Shown here piece by piece: positions 8,282 through 17,911 of a DNA stretch of 64,000 nucleotides; positions within the stretch are counted from its first letter, which is position 1, and every line of letters begins with the position of its first letter. The translations under genes and the position numbers were made by a program. The notes below the pieces were generated by a model that saw only the letters and a program-made list of their open reading frames with translations, was not told the DNA's origin and searched no databases. Origin of the DNA: Alistipes sp. CAG:268 (GTDB lineage: Bacteria; Bacteroidota; Bacteroidia; Bacteroidales; Rikenellaceae); assembly GCA_000434235.1 (NCBI GenBank), contig FR891966.1, forward strand, positions 1 to 64,000. Reading direction: 5' to 3'.

Positions 8282-9274
8282 ATGGCAATATTAGCATTCC
8301 AGAAACCTGAGAAGGTTATAATGCTCGAGTCCACTTCGTCGTTCGGAAAGTTCGAGTTCCGACCGCTGGAGCCCGGATTCGGCATGACTGTCGGTAACGC
8401 TTTGCGTCGTATTCTGCTCTCTTCGCTGGAGGGTTACGCAATCACGACTGTCAAGGTAGCCGGTGTCGATCACGAGTTTGCCGCTATCCCCGGTGTGATG
8501 GAGGATATGTTGAACATCATCCTCAAGCTGAAGCAGGTTCGTTTTATCCGCACAGTCGATAATCAGGATGCCGAAAAAGTGTCCATTAACGTTGCGGGTG
8601 TGACGGAGCTGACTGCCGGATATATCTCGAATTACCTGTCGTTCTTCAAGGTGCTCAACCCCGAGCTGGTGATTTGCCACCTGGCTCCGGGCACGAAGAT
8701 GCAGATGACGCTCACGATCGGCAAAGGCCGCGGTTATGTCCCGGCCGAGGAGAATACGCCTGCCGACTGCGAGTTCGGAACGCTGCCTATCGACTCGATC
8801 TTCACGCCGATCAAAAACGTGAAGTACTCGATCGAGAACTACCGTGTCGAGCAGAAGACCGACTACGAGAAGTTGAATTTGGAAATTACCACCGATGGGT
8901 CGATTCACCCCAAGGAGGCTCTGAAGGAGGCCGCCAAGATTCTCATTCAGCACTTCATGCTCTTCTCCGACGAGAAGATCACGGTCAACATGGAAGACAC
9001 GAACGGCACGGAGGAGTTCGACGAGGACGTTCTCCACATGCGTCAGCTGCTCAAGACGAAGCTCTCGGATCAGGATCTGAGCGTTCGCGCCCTGAACTGC
9101 CTGAAGGCTGCCGACGTGGATACGGTGGGTGACCTGGTGAAGCTGAACCGCAACGACCTGCTGAAGTTCCGCAACTTCGGCAAGAAGTCGCTCACGGAGC
9201 TGGACGAGCTGCTGGCTTCCCTGAACCTGAAGTTCGGAATGGACGTATCAATCTACAAACTTGACAAAGACTAA
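8282..9274 (+). CDS. rpoA: DNA-directed RNA polymerase subunit alpha
   Basis: The alpha subunit dimerises to nucleate RNA polymerase assembly. The 330-residue protein has a complete N-terminal domain ([32 protein letters not shown]) and a complete C-terminal helix-hairpin-helix domain ([23 protein letters not shown], then [13 protein letters not shown]), joined by a linker near residues 235-250. Length is normal. rplQ begins 3 bases after the stop. Confidence 0.97.
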   Translation: MAILAFQKPEKVIMLESTSSFGKFEFRPLEPGFGMTVGNALRRILLSSLEGYAITTVKVAGVDHEFAAIPGVMEDMLNIILKLKQVRFIRTVDNQDAEKVSINVAGVTELTAGYISNYLSFFKVLNPELVICHLAPGTKMQMTLTIGKGRGYVPAEENTPADCEFGTLPIDSIFTPIKNVKYSIENYRVEQKTDYEKLNLEITTDGSIHPKEALKEAAKILIQHFMLFSDEKITVNMEDTNGTEEFDEDVLHMRQLLKTKLSDQDLSVRALNCLKAADVDTVGDLVKLNRNDLLKFRNFGKKSLTELDELLASLNLKFGMDVSIYKLDKD

Positions 9275-9277
9275 TTT

Positions 9278-9865
9278 ATGAGACACAATAAGAATTTCAA
9301 CCACCTCGGCCGTCAGGCGGGACACCGCAAGGCGATGCTGTCGAACATGGCGTCGTCGCTGATTCTGCACAAGCGCATCGAGACGACGCTCGCCAAGGCC
9401 AAGGCCGTACGCATGTTCGTGGAGCCTCTGGTCACCAAGTCGAAGGAGGACACGACCCACTCGCGCCGCGTCGTATTCTCGTACCTGAAACAGAAGGAGG
9501 CCGTGACGGAGCTCTTCCGCACGATCGCCCCGAAGATCGCCGAGCGTCCGGGCGGCTATACCCGCATCCTGAAGACCGGCTTCCGTCTGGGCGATGCTGC
9601 CGAGATGTGCATCATCGAGTTCGTTGATTTCAACGAGGCCTACACGCTGGGCATCACGCCGGCCGCTGCCGCCGAGGCGAAACCCAAAACGCGCCGTTCG
9701 CGCAAGTCGGCCGCCAAGAAGACCGACGCCGTCGAGGACGCTACCGTAGTCGAGGGCGAGGCCAAGAAGGCTGCTCCGAAGGCCCCGAAGGCTCCCAAGG
9801 CTGCATCGGCCAAGACCGCTGCTCCGAAGGCTGCCAAGAAGACGAACGTGGGCAAGAAGATGTAA
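9278..9865 (+). CDS. rplQ: 50S ribosomal protein L17 with Ala/Lys-rich tail
   Basis: L17 lies at the polypeptide exit side of the large subunit. Residues 1-125 form the normal domain ([32 protein letters not shown]). The protein then continues for about 70 residues of Ala/Lys/Pro-rich low-complexity sequence with repeats such as APKAPKA and AAPKA, giving 195 residues against about 120-130 for most bacteria. Such basic tails occur in L17 of Bacteroidetes. It is the last gene of the cluster and is followed by a strong terminator. Confidence 0.96.
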   Translation: MRHNKNFNHLGRQAGHRKAMLSNMASSLILHKRIETTLAKAKAVRMFVEPLVTKSKEDTTHSRRVVFSYLKQKEAVTELFRTIAPKIAERPGGYTRILKTGFRLGDAAEMCIIEFVDFNEAYTLGITPAAAAEAKPKTRRSRKSAAKKTDAVEDATVVEGEAKKAAPKAPKAPKAASAKTAAPKAAKKTNVGKKM

Positions 9866-9871
9866 TGCGGG

Positions 9872-9953
9872 CCGGACCCGAGGTCCGGTATCCCGAACCG
9901 AAAGTCTCCGGAGGGTGTGTCGCAGGACAGACCTCCGGGGGCTTTTTCTTTTT
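9872..9953 (+). terminator. Terminator at the end of the ribosomal cluster
   Basis: A first hairpin pairs CCGGAC (9872-9877) with GTCCGG (9883-9888). A second, larger one pairs CCGGAGG (9908-9914) with CCTCCGG (9932-9938), extendable by wobble pairs, and is followed directly by the T-rich GCTTTTTCTTTTT to 9953. This is a clear intrinsic terminator for the rplQ transcript. Confidence 0.85.
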
Positions 9954-9976
9954 CGAAAACCTGAAAACGATACCGT

Positions 9977-10669
9977 ATGGGAAGAGTTGTCAAGATAGGG
10001 GCCCTACTGCTCCTCGGGCTGGTGTGGACGGACTGCATTTTTGCGGCCGATGCGTCGCAGACGCGCAACCTCGACTCGCTGTTGCTCGCGCTCCGCGACC
10101 GGGACCAGGCGGTGCGCCGGGAGGTGCTCCGCCTCTCGCAGCAATCCCCGTCGCCGGTCGATTCGCTGCTGTCGGCCTATGCCCGGATGCAGGAGGTCGA
10201 TGCCGGGAATCAGCGCATGGTCGCCGGGTTGCTTGAGGAGGGCTGGCCCGAGGAGATCTCCGACGAGGCGGGCGAGGCCCTCTGGCTCGTTATCGACCAT
10301 GCCGACCTCGAGATGCAGCGGCGCTTCATGCCCCTCGTCGAGGAGCAGGTGAAGGCCGGGCGTCTCGCGAAATCGAGTTATGCCACGCTTCTGGACCGGA
10401 TGCTGATGCGGGAAAACCGTCCACAGCGCTACGGAACGCAGACGCGCTCCTTTACGCGAATCGTCGAGGGTGATTCGGTGTGCGGCCAGCGTGTGTGCTA
10501 TGTCTGGCCCGTCGAGCATCCTGCGAGTCTCGATTCGCTGCGGGCAGCGATGGGTTTGATCCCTATCGGCGAGTATCTGCAGGCGGTGGAGGAGACCTAC
10601 GGCGGGCGGTGTATCTGGAATCCGGAGCTGACCGTGGAGCAGCTCGAGGCTCTTCTGCCTGACGAATAA
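9977..10669 (+). CDS. Secreted DUF6624 family protein
   Basis: The 230-residue protein begins with a signal peptide (MGRVVKIGALLLLGLVWTDCIFAAD). The central block EALWLVIDHADLEMQRRFMPLVEEQVKAGRLAKSSYATLLDRMLMRENRPQRYGTQ, quoted here in parts only as ALWLVIDHADLEMQRRF and LLDRMLMRENRPQRYGTQ, is the hallmark of DUF6624, whose function is unknown. The first half is a helical region that may act as a protein-interaction domain. It stands alone between the rplQ terminator and the next gene. A periplasmic or lipid-anchored site is likely; a role cannot be given. Confidence 0.8.
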   Translation: MGRVVKIGALLLLGLVWTDCIFAADASQTRNLDSLLLALRDRDQAVRREVLRLSQQSPSPVDSLLSAYARMQEVDAGNQRMVAGLLEEGWPEEISDEAGEALWLVIDHADLEMQRRFMPLVEEQVKAGRLAKSSYATLLDRMLMRENRPQRYGTQTRSFTRIVEGDSVCGQRVCYVWPVEHPASLDSLRAAMGLIPIGEYLQAVEETYGGRCIWNPELTVEQLEALLPDE

Positions 10670-10727
10670 TTGCGGGGATCGGGGTTTTGGAGGAAAATTT
10701 GCAGAAAAACGAGGGGTTGTCTGTCGA

Positions 10728-10762
10728 TTTTAGATTCCGTTCAGAATCGAGCGCGATCTTTG
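10728..10762 (+). promoter_or_regulatory. Possible promoter for the PepSY-like gene
   Basis: GATCTTTG (10755-10762) resembles TAnnTTTG with one mismatch, and TTTTAG near 10728 lies 22 bases upstream. It is 40 bases before the start codon. The match is weak at the -33 position. Confidence 0.35.
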
Positions 10763-10801
10763 TATCGTAAAAGAAAACTAAATTCGTTCAACCTGTAAAA
10801 A

Positions 10802-11251
10802 ATGACCATGATGAAAAAGATTTTTGTTTCTGCAGCCCTCCTCTTTGCCGGAATCACCGCCTCGTTCGCCGGAGATCGCGAGCGCCCCATCACGCTCGAC
10901 AAACTGCCTGCCGCGGCCCAGGAGTTCCTCGCCGCGAATTTCAAGGATCTGACGCTGGCCTATGCCGTCGAGGACCCGAAGTTCATCGGCTCGGAGTATG
11001 AAGTGATCTACACGGACCGTACGGAGGTCGATTTCGAGAGCAACGGCGAGTGGTCGTCCGTCGAGCGCAAGTATGCGGCCGTTCCCGCGGCGATCGTTCC
11101 TGTGCAGATTGCCGATTATGTGAAGAAGAGCTTTGCGGGAGAGTCCATCCGGAAGATCGACCGGGACAAGTACACCTGGGAGGTGGAGCTCTCGAACGGT
11201 CTGGAGATCAAGTTTGACCGGAACTTCCAGGTAATCGATATCGACGATTGA
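10802..11251 (+). CDS. Periplasmic PepSY-like (DUF2874-type) protein
   Basis: The product is 149 residues with a signal peptide (MMKKIFVSAALLFAGITASFAG). The remainder shows two repeats of about 55 residues: an ITLDKLPAAAQEFLAANFKD unit followed by beta strands ending VDFESNGEWSSVE, and a second AIVPVQIADYVKKSF unit ending GLEIKFDRNFQVIDID. This is the pattern of PepSY-like beta-lactamase-inhibitor-fold proteins common in Bacteroidetes, of unknown role. Starts at 10802, 10808 or 10811 are possible. It is monocistronic and ends at its own hairpin. Confidence 0.8.
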   Translation: MTMMKKIFVSAALLFAGITASFAGDRERPITLDKLPAAAQEFLAANFKDLTLAYAVEDPKFIGSEYEVIYTDRTEVDFESNGEWSSVERKYAAVPAAIVPVQIADYVKKSFAGESIRKIDRDKYTWEVELSNGLEIKFDRNFQVIDIDD

Positions 11252-11281
11252 TACGCTGCCGGCTTTTGCCTGAGTTGTTGC

Positions 11282-11314
11282 GGCGCGGACCTTCGGGTTT
11301 CGCGCCTTCTTTTG
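11282..11314 (+). terminator. Terminator of the PepSY-like gene
   Basis: GGCGCG (11282-11287) pairs with CGCGCC (11301-11306), with further pairs inside the loop, followed by TTCTTTTG. It is oriented for the plus-strand gene that ends at 11251. Confidence 0.7.
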
Positions 11315-11388
11315 TGCCCGGCGCCAGCCTGCTTCCCGGCCGTCGGTGCGCCGGGCCGTTGTCCGCTTCGGTGCACCGACGCGGAGTG

Positions 11389-11431
11389 AAATGAAACACC
11401 CCGGATTCCGCTATGGCCGGAATCCGGGGTG
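11389..11431 (-). terminator. Terminator of tpiA
   Basis: A perfect 14-bp stem (CACCCCGGATTCCG at 11397-11410 with its complement at 11418-11431) with a 7-base loop lies 21 bases beyond the tpiA stop. Read on the minus strand it is followed by TTTCATTTC. The convergent region also has a further inverted repeat, CGTCGGTGC (11341-11349) with GCACCGACG (11373-11381). Confidence 0.75.
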
Positions 11432-11452
11432 TCCGTTCGGGATCAGACCCGA

Positions 11453-12211
11453 TTACTTGGCGAATCCTTTGCCGATGGCGAGGAAGTCCTCGGCCTTCAG
11501 GGCGGCACCGCCGATCAGGCCGCCGTCTACATCCTCCTTGGCGAAGATCTCGGCAGCGTTCGAGGGCTTGCACGAACCGCCGTAGAGGATCGGGCACTCG
11601 GCAGCTGCGGCGCCGAACTTGTCGGCGAGCACCTTGCGGATGTAGGCATGGATCTCCTGAGCCTGGTCGGCCGTGGCGGTCTTGCCCGTACCGATGGCCC
11701 ATACGGGCTCGTAGGCGATCACGAGGTTCTTGAACTGCTCCTCGGTGAGGTTGTAAACGACCTCCTCGATCTGGGCCTTCACTACGTCGAAGTGCTTGCC
11801 GGCCTCGCGCTCCTCGAGGTTCTCACCCACGCAGTAGATCGGCGTAAGGTTGTTGGCATAGGCCTGCTCCATCTTCTTGTTGAGCGTAGCGGAGGTCTCG
11901 CCGTAGTACTGGCGGCGCTCCGAGTGGCCGAGGATTACATATTTGCAACCCAGGGCGGCGATCATCGAGGCTGCGACCTCTCCCGTGTAGGCACCCTTGG
12001 CCTCGGCGGCGCAGTTCTGGGCACCCAGCTCGATGTCCGAACCCTTCAGGGCCTCGGCGACCATTGCCAGGTGGGTGAACGGCGGGCAGACGATGAAGTT
12101 CACGCACGAGCATACCTCGCCGCGTCCGGCTACGACGCCCTTTGCCAGTTCGACTCCTTCGGCAGGAAGCATATTCATCTTCCAGTTGCCGGCAACGATT
12201 TTCTTTCTCAT
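11453..12211 (-). CDS. tpiA: Triosephosphate isomerase
   Basis: TpiA interconverts dihydroxyacetone phosphate and glyceraldehyde 3-phosphate in glycolysis. The start chosen at 12211 gives [13 protein letters not shown], the standard N-terminus; the open frame extends upstream but without homology. The 252-residue protein shows the substrate-binding N and K of GNWKMN, the electrophilic His in ILGHSERR, the catalytic Glu in [11 protein letters not shown] and the phosphate-binding GGS near [11 protein letters not shown]. No promoter was found in the 114-base gap to lysS, so it may be co-transcribed with it. Confidence 0.97.
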   Translation of the reverse strand: MRKKIVAGNWKMNMLPAEGVELAKGVVAGRGEVCSCVNFIVCPPFTHLAMVAEALKGSDIELGAQNCAAEAKGAYTGEVAASMIAALGCKYVILGHSERRQYYGETSATLNKKMEQAYANNLTPIYCVGENLEEREAGKHFDVVKAQIEEVVYNLTEEQFKNLVIAYEPVWAIGTGKTATADQAQEIHAYIRKVLADKFGAAAAECPILYGGSCKPSNAAEIFAKEDVDGGLIGGAALKAEDFLAIGKGFAK

Positions 12212-12325
12212 TTTCGGTCTGTTTTTTATTTGTGTTAATGTGTTCTGTCTTTCATCCCCGGGTTGGATCCGGCCTGTCGGAGCGCGGCTATGGCTCCTGC
12301 GTTCCGACGGGCTCGGCAACCTGAG

Positions 12326-14053
12326 TTATTCCTGCTCCGAGCACCACGCCTTGACCTCTTCGATCGAGGGGGCCTTGAGTCCGAGCTTGTTCTTCTTGTT
12401 GAAGCCGCACAGGTCGTTGAAGAACTTGCCGGGGGCCAGTTTGCGCAGCGACTCCACGGTGATGTAGCCCATCTTCTGGATCACGGGCACCCACTCCTCG
12501 GGAACGCCGATGGCCGTGTAGGCCTCCACGGGGTCGGCCACGACCTTCTTCTCGGGACGCATCTGCGGGAAGAAGAGTACGTCCTGGATCGACGGCTGGC
12601 CGGTCATGAACATCGTCAGACGGTCGATGCCGATGCCCATGCCCGAGCAGGTCGGCATGCCGTACTCCAGGGCACGCACGAAATCCATGTCGATGAACAT
12701 CGCCTCGTCGTCGCCCTTCTCCGAGAGCCGCAGCTGCTCCTGGAAGCGCTCCAACTGGTCGATCGGGTCATTGAGCTCCGAGTAGGCGTTGCAGAGCTCC
12801 TTGCCGTTCACGAACAGCTCGAAACGCTCCGTGAGGTCCTCGTTGTCGCGGTGGCGCTTGCACAGGGGCGACATCTCGATGGGGTAGTCGCAGACGAAGG
12901 TGGGCTGGATGAGCTCCTCCTCGCAGTACTGTCCGAAGATGGCGTCGATGAGCTTGCCCTTGCCCATCGTGTCGTCGATCTCGACGTTCAGGCGCTTGCA
13001 GGCCTCGCGCAGCTGCTCCTCCGTCTGTCCCGTGATGTCGTAACCGGTCTTCTCGCGGATGGCGTCGGTCATCGTCAGACGGCGGAACGGCGCCTTGAAC
13101 GATACCTTGCGGCCGTCGATCTCGAGTTCCGTCGTGCCGTTCACGGCCATCGACACCCGCTCGAGCATCTGCTCCGTAAACTCCATCATCCAGCGGTAGT
13201 CCTTGTAGGCGACATAGATCTCCATGCAGGTGAACTCGGGGTTGTGCGTGCGGTCCATGCCCTCGTTGCGGAAGTTCTTGCCGAACTCGTAGACGCCGTC
13301 GAAACCGCCGACGATGAGCTTCTTGAGGTACAACTCCGTGGCGATGCGCAGGTAGAGGTCGATGTCGAGCGAGTTGTGGTGCGTGATGAAGGGACGCGCC
13401 GAGGCGCCGCCCGGAATGGGCTGCAGGATCGGGGTCTCGACCTCGATGTAGCCCTTCGAGTTGAAGAACTCCCGCATCGTGGCCATGATCTTTGCCCGCT
13501 TGACGAAGACCTCCTTGACCTGCGGATTGACGATCAGGTCGAGGTAGCGCTGGCGGTAACGGATCTCGGGGTCGGTGAAGGCGTCGAACGTCTTGCCGTC
13601 CTTCTCCTTGACGACGGGCAGCGGGCGGATCGACTTCGAGAGCACCGTGAAGCGTTTGCAGTGTACCGACAGCTCTCCGGTGTTGGTACGGAAGGCGAAG
13701 CCCTCGACGCCGACGAAGTCACCGATGTCGAGCAGTTTCTTGAAGACCGTATTGTAGAGCGTCGGGTCGCCTTCGGGGCAGATGTCGTCGCGGCGGATGT
13801 AGACCTGAATGCGGCCCGTATGGTCCTGCAGTTCGAAGAACGAGGCGCTGCCCATGATGCGGCGCGACATGATGCGGCCGGCGATGCGGACGTCGTCGTA
13901 GTTGTGCTTTGTGTCGTCGTAATTTTCGGCGATTTCACGCGCCGTGGCCGTCACTTCGTAACGTGCGGCGGGATAAGGCTCGATGCCCAGGTCGCGCAAC
14001 GCCTTGAGCGACTGGCGGCGCAACTGTTCCTGTTCGCTGAGTTCGATTGCCAT
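12326..14053 (-). CDS. lysS: Lysyl-tRNA synthetase, class II
   Basis: LysS charges tRNA-Lys. The 575-residue protein has an N-terminal OB-fold anticodon-binding domain ([28 protein letters not shown]) and the class II catalytic core with motif 2 ([20 protein letters not shown]) and motif 3 ([15 protein letters not shown]). A C-terminal extension of about 70 residues after residue 505 ([32 protein letters not shown]), typical of Bacteroidetes LysS, resembles a small helix-hairpin domain. It is read toward tpiA. Confidence 0.97.
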   Translation of the reverse strand: MAIELSEQEQLRRQSLKALRDLGIEPYPAARYEVTATAREIAENYDDTKHNYDDVRIAGRIMSRRIMGSASFFELQDHTGRIQVYIRRDDICPEGDPTLYNTVFKKLLDIGDFVGVEGFAFRTNTGELSVHCKRFTVLSKSIRPLPVVKEKDGKTFDAFTDPEIRYRQRYLDLIVNPQVKEVFVKRAKIMATMREFFNSKGYIEVETPILQPIPGGASARPFITHHNSLDIDLYLRIATELYLKKLIVGGFDGVYEFGKNFRNEGMDRTHNPEFTCMEIYVAYKDYRWMMEFTEQMLERVSMAVNGTTELEIDGRKVSFKAPFRRLTMTDAIREKTGYDITGQTEEQLREACKRLNVEIDDTMGKGKLIDAIFGQYCEEELIQPTFVCDYPIEMSPLCKRHRDNEDLTERFELFVNGKELCNAYSELNDPIDQLERFQEQLRLSEKGDDEAMFIDMDFVRALEYGMPTCSGMGIGIDRLTMFMTGQPSIQDVLFFPQMRPEKKVVADPVEAYTAIGVPEEWVPVIQKMGYITVESLRKLAPGKFFNDLCGFNKKNKLGLKAPSIEEVKAWCSEQE

Positions 14054-14093
14054 GTATGTTCGTCTTTTTGGTTTATAGCTTGATTCGATTGCG

Positions 14094-14124
14094 CAAAATT
14101 ACGAAAAAAAGGGCACATTCGCAA
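14094..14124 (-). promoter_or_regulatory. Promoter of lysS
   Basis: On the minus strand TAATTTTG (14101-14094) fits TAnnTTTG exactly and TTGC (14124-14121) lies 19 bases upstream. It is about 40 bases before the lysS start and immediately beyond the stop of the PAP2 gene. Confidence 0.65.
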
Positions 14125-14793
14125 TTATTTCCCCCGGGCGGTGTCCCGGCCGAGACGGAGCAGCGCCCGGTGGGCCGCCCAGCCGAGGAGCATGCCGAGG
14201 AGCATGCCCCAGAGGATGTCTGCGGGGAAGTGCTTGGCAAGGTAGATGCGCGAGTAGCAGATCGCCGCGGTACAGAGCACCATCAGCAGGGTGAACCACC
14301 GCCGGCGGATCGTCGTGCAGGCGAGTACGGCGAGTGTTACGGAGGTGGCGGCATGGGCCGAGACGGTGCCGAAGCGGCCGCTCACAGCCTCGGCGGGAAC
14401 ATGCACCGCCCAGTCGCCGGAGTAGCCAGCTGCGGCCAGCGCTTCGGGGGAGAGCCTCCGCAGGACCTGCAGCGAGTCGGGTGCGATGTCGAGTCCTTCG
14501 AGCGAGGGGGTGAACATCGGCCGCCAGCGGGGTTCGAGACCCGGCAGCAGACCGCCCAGCGGCCCGTTGTGCTTGAAGATGCCGGCCACCATGTCGGCCA
14601 GCCCTACTGCGGCGGCCATCAGAAGGAGGAAGAGGAGCGTTCCTCGCCAGCCGGCCCGGCGCCAGACGAGCCAGAGGATCAGCGCATAGAGCGGCAGCCA
14701 CATCGCGACGCCCGACAGGGCGAGCATGATCCGGTCGCAGAGCGCTCCGCCGTCGAAGTTGAGCGCGAGGAAGAGTTGTTCGTCGAAAGCCAT
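14125..14793 (-). CDS. PAP2-family membrane phosphatase
   Basis: The 222-residue protein has five or six hydrophobic segments. It has the phosphatase motifs of the type 2 phosphatidic-acid/undecaprenyl-pyrophosphatase superfamily: K(n)RP around KHNGPLGG to RWRP, motif 2 as GTVSAHAATS (His in place near the usual PSGH) and motif 3 as SRIYLAKHFPADI. Such enzymes dephosphorylate isoprenoid or lipid phosphates at the outer face of the inner membrane. It lies 13 bases downstream of the MBOAT gene, so it is probably the last gene of the same minus-strand operon. The substrate is not determined. Confidence 0.88.
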   Translation of the reverse strand: MAFDEQLFLALNFDGGALCDRIMLALSGVAMWLPLYALILWLVWRRAGWRGTLLFLLLMAAAVGLADMVAGIFKHNGPLGGLLPGLEPRWRPMFTPSLEGLDIAPDSLQVLRRLSPEALAAAGYSGDWAVHVPAEAVSGRFGTVSAHAATSVTLAVLACTTIRRRWFTLLMVLCTAAICYSRIYLAKHFPADILWGMLLGMLLGWAAHRALLRLGRDTARGK

Positions 14794-14806
14794 GGGCGGT
14801 GCGGTG

Positions 14807-16309
14807 TCAGAACTGGAAGTAGATGAAGGGTTGGATGTCGCTCGACTTGATCTGCATGACGCACCAGATCATCGCGGCGGCCAGCAGCACCTGCAGCGCG
14901 AGCGGAGCGCAGGTGACCACCCGCTGTGCGGCGGCATCGACGCGGGCGGGCAGGAAGTGCAGCAGGTAGCCCGTGGCGATAAGGGCGAAGACGCCGGCGT
15001 ACCCGGCCACGACCTGCGGGATCATCGGCGCGTTGAAGTTGTGGAAGATCTGGTGGAGCATCAGTGAGACGGTCTGCATCGACTCGGCGCGGAACATCAG
15101 CCACCCGAAGCAGACGAGGTTGAAGGTGAGCAGGATGCCTCCGATGCGGCTCAGGCGGTGCATCTGCGAGCCGTCGGCCTTGGCTCCCGGAACTGTGGCC
15201 ATCCAGATCTTGTGCAGCGCCAGGGCTGCGCCGTGCAGGCCGCCCCAGAGGATGAACCGCACGGCGGCGCCGTGCCACAGTCCGCCCAGGAGCATTGTCA
15301 GCAGGAGATTCACGTAGGTGCGTACGCGGCCCTTGCGGTTGCCGCCCAGTGAGATATAGAGGTAGTCGCGCAGCCACGACGAGAGCGAGATGTGCCACCT
15401 CCGCCAGAACTCGGTGATCGTCGCCGACTTGTAGGGGGCGTCGAAGTTCTTGGGGAAATGGAATCCCAGCAGCAGGGCAATGCCGATGGCCATGTCCGAG
15501 TAGCCCGAGAAGTCGCAGTAGATCTGCAGCGCATAGGCGTAGATGCCCGCCAGACACTCGAAGCCGGAGTAAAGCAGCGGCTCGTCGAAGATGCGGTCCA
15601 CGAAGTTGAGCGAGATGTAGTCCGAGATGATCGCCTTCTTGAACAGTCCCGTGAGGATCAGGAAGACTCCCGTCCCGAACATCGTGCGCGTAACCACCGG
15701 GTTGCGGCGGATCTGCGGGATGAAGTCGCGTGCGCGGACGATCGGGCCGGCCACGAGCTGCGGGAAGAACGAGAGGTAGAAGAGGTATTCCAGCCAGTTC
15801 GTAAGGGGCTGGAGCTGGCGGCGGTAGACGTCGATCGTGTAGCTCATCGACTGGAAGACGAAGAACGAGATGCCGACCGGCAGGAAGATGTTCTGGAACT
15901 GGAGGAATCCGGGCCCGAACATCTGGTTGGCGATCTCCACCAGGAAGTTGGTGTACTTGAAGTAGCCGAGCATGCCGAGATTGACCGCCACGCTCAGGGC
16001 TACGAGTGCACGTCTGATGCCGCGTCGTTCTGTGCGGGCGAGGGCCCGGGCGATCAGGAAATCGCTCGTGGCGGCGAAGACCAGCAGCAGGAAATAGATG
16101 CCGCTCGACTTGTAGTAGAAGTAGAGCGAGAAGAGGATGACGTAGACGATGCGGGCCATCGTTGCCCGGCGCAGTGCGCTGTAGAGCAGCAGGAACCCCG
16201 CGAAGAGGAACAGGAACAGCCCGCTGCTGAAGATCAGCGGCGAGGAGGAGTCGTAGGCGAGCAGCGCCTGCAGCCTTTCGGCGATGCCGTCCGTGGCGGG
16301 GAGGGTCAT
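14807..16309 (-). CDS. MBOAT-family O-acyltransferase (AlgI-like)
   Basis: A 500-residue polytopic membrane protein of the membrane-bound O-acyltransferase family. It has the invariant H346 in LLGGLWHGA and H306 in EFWRRWHISLSSWLRDYLY, with the core GYSDMAIGIALLLGFHFPKNF. AlgI, DltB and PatA are relatives that pass acetyl or alanyl groups across the inner membrane to a surface polymer. It overlaps the upstream SGNH hydrolase gene by 4 bases (ATGA), a sign of translational coupling, so the pair likely O-acetylates an exported polysaccharide or peptidoglycan. The polymer is unknown. Confidence 0.92.
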   Translation of the reverse strand: MTLPATDGIAERLQALLAYDSSSPLIFSSGLFLFLFAGFLLLYSALRRATMARIVYVILFSLYFYYKSSGIYFLLLVFAATSDFLIARALARTERRGIRRALVALSVAVNLGMLGYFKYTNFLVEIANQMFGPGFLQFQNIFLPVGISFFVFQSMSYTIDVYRRQLQPLTNWLEYLFYLSFFPQLVAGPIVRARDFIPQIRRNPVVTRTMFGTGVFLILTGLFKKAIISDYISLNFVDRIFDEPLLYSGFECLAGIYAYALQIYCDFSGYSDMAIGIALLLGFHFPKNFDAPYKSATITEFWRRWHISLSSWLRDYLYISLGGNRKGRVRTYVNLLLTMLLGGLWHGAAVRFILWGGLHGAALALHKIWMATVPGAKADGSQMHRLSRIGGILLTFNLVCFGWLMFRAESMQTVSLMLHQIFHNFNAPMIPQVVAGYAGVFALIATGYLLHFLPARVDAAAQRVVTCAPLALQVLLAAAMIWCVMQIKSSDIQPFIYFQF

Positions 16310-17901
16310 GATCGGGGATCGTTAAGGTTTTTTCCCGGAGTGTCGGGAAGCAGCATCCGGTCGATGCGGGCCCTCTGACGCGGGCTCAGGATTGGGACGG
16401 CGGCCTCGCGGCGCACCTCCTCGGCCCGCTTCCGGGCGGCTACTTCGGCCGTCAGTGCGTTCAGCGCATCGACCAGCGCCCAGGCCACGCGGCTGCCGCC
16501 TGCATAGTTGATGTGGGTATAGTCCTTGCCGGCCCAGCCGTTCTGCACGAAGCGCTCCATGCCGCCCTGGGCCCGCATGGCGTTGCACGTGGGCCAGAAG
16601 GCCGCACCCGTGTTCCGGGCTGCGCGGCGCTGGCTTTCGGTCATGTGGGGCAGGGCATCCATCGGCTCGAAACGTCCGTCGTTCTTCACCGAGCGGTCGC
16701 TGACGCCCAGCACCAGCACCGCAGCGCCCGGGAAGCAGCGGCGTACGAAGTCCACCATCTTCTCGATCTGCTGCGAGTAGCCCGTGTAGTTGTGCACGCC
16801 GGCCTGCATGATGTTCAGCCCGTACTGGAGGATCACCAGGTCATAGCCCGCGAGGGCGTCGATCCGGGCATTGACGGCCGGGTCGGTCCAGAACATTGCC
16901 TGTCCGTTGTTGCTCCGCACCGAGTAGTTGTCCACCACCACGCCGTCGCCCTCGAAGATGCCGCCGTAGCCGATGAATCCCTCGCCGGGCGTGAGCACCC
17001 GGCACGTCAGGGCGTGGATGTGGGGGGCGCGGATGACGATCTGGCGGACCGCCTCGTCGGCCGGTATGTCAAACGTGCGGCGCAGCGTGTCGTTGAGCGT
17101 CACCTCGATGCGGCTTTCTCCGGGTGAGCGGAACAGGAGCCGTGCTCCCGTGCAGGAGTCGAGCCGTGCACGGGCGTCGGTGTTCTCCCAGCGGGTCGAG
17201 GCTCCCGCTGCCGGCTGGCTTACCCAGCCCGAGACGAAGAAGTGGTCGCGGAGCCCTTCGGGTGCCTTTTTGCGCTGCATGATGTTGTAGGTCGTCCATC
17301 CCTTCGATTCGGTGTGGACCGTGCGGCGGAACCCCGTCAGCGGCGAGGCCATCGGGGCGAAGCCCGTGCCGCCTCCGCCGTAGGCCGCCTGGAGCTTTTC
17401 ACGCAGGTCGGCCGTCAGGATGTCGCCCTCGACGAACGAGTCGCCGAGAAAGGCGATGCGCACCGGGCGTGGGGCATGCAGCAGCGTGTCGCAGAAGGCC
17501 CGGATTCCCGTTCCCGTGGTGTCGAAATCCTCGATCGGCGTCAGTTCGGGAAGCAGCCGCACGGTGTCCGGGCGTCTCGGGCGGAGCGGGAGCGTGTCGC
17601 GGCGCAGATCCCACTCGAACGAGGCGGGAGCTTCGCGCGGGGTACTGTCGGCCTCGATGCGCGAGATGACCTCCTCCATGTCCACGTGGAACTCCTCCTC
17701 GTCGAAGAGCTGCGGCTCGGCGGCCTCCGCGGTCGCCTCTGCATCGCCGAAGTCGATGAGGTCCGAGAGGATGTTGGCGCGGCGGAGTTTCACGCCGCCC
17801 AGGCTCTGCGGGGGTATGAAACTGACGGCCACGAGCACCGCTATGAGTGCCGCAGCCGCCATCCAGCCTTTGTGCAGGTAGTCTTTTTCGGGGGAACCCA
17901 T
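16306..17901 (-). CDS. Membrane-anchored SGNH/GDSL acyl-esterase or transferase
   Basis: The 531-residue protein has one N-terminal membrane segment (about residues 13-30), an acidic linker and a periplasmic SGNH domain. Block I is FLGDSF with S155 as nucleophile, block III is QYGLN, and block V is KDYTHINYAG supplying the Asp and His. Such proteins act with MBOAT partners (compare AlgX, PatB, DltD) to acetylate or deacetylate a polymer in the periplasm. The 4-base overlap with the MBOAT gene supports this. Its own start is 10 bases past the stop of the zinc peptidase gene. Confidence 0.85.
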   Translation of the reverse strand: MGSPEKDYLHKGWMAAAALIAVLVAVSFIPPQSLGGVKLRRANILSDLIDFGDAEATAEAAEPQLFDEEEFHVDMEEVISRIEADSTPREAPASFEWDLRRDTLPLRPRRPDTVRLLPELTPIEDFDTTGTGIRAFCDTLLHAPRPVRIAFLGDSFVEGDILTADLREKLQAAYGGGGTGFAPMASPLTGFRRTVHTESKGWTTYNIMQRKKAPEGLRDHFFVSGWVSQPAAGASTRWENTDARARLDSCTGARLLFRSPGESRIEVTLNDTLRRTFDIPADEAVRQIVIRAPHIHALTCRVLTPGEGFIGYGGIFEGDGVVVDNYSVRSNNGQAMFWTDPAVNARIDALAGYDLVILQYGLNIMQAGVHNYTGYSQQIEKMVDFVRRCFPGAAVLVLGVSDRSVKNDGRFEPMDALPHMTESQRRAARNTGAAFWPTCNAMRAQGGMERFVQNGWAGKDYTHINYAGGSRVAWALVDALNALTAEVAARKRAEEVRREAAVPILSPRQRARIDRMLLPDTPGKNLNDPRS

Positions 17902-17911
17902 CTCCTGCAGG

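Noticed and set aside
12263-14083. 606-residue plus-strand frame antisense to lysS
   Set aside because: Entirely a shadow of lysS on the other strand with low-complexity Leu/Asp/Arg composition.
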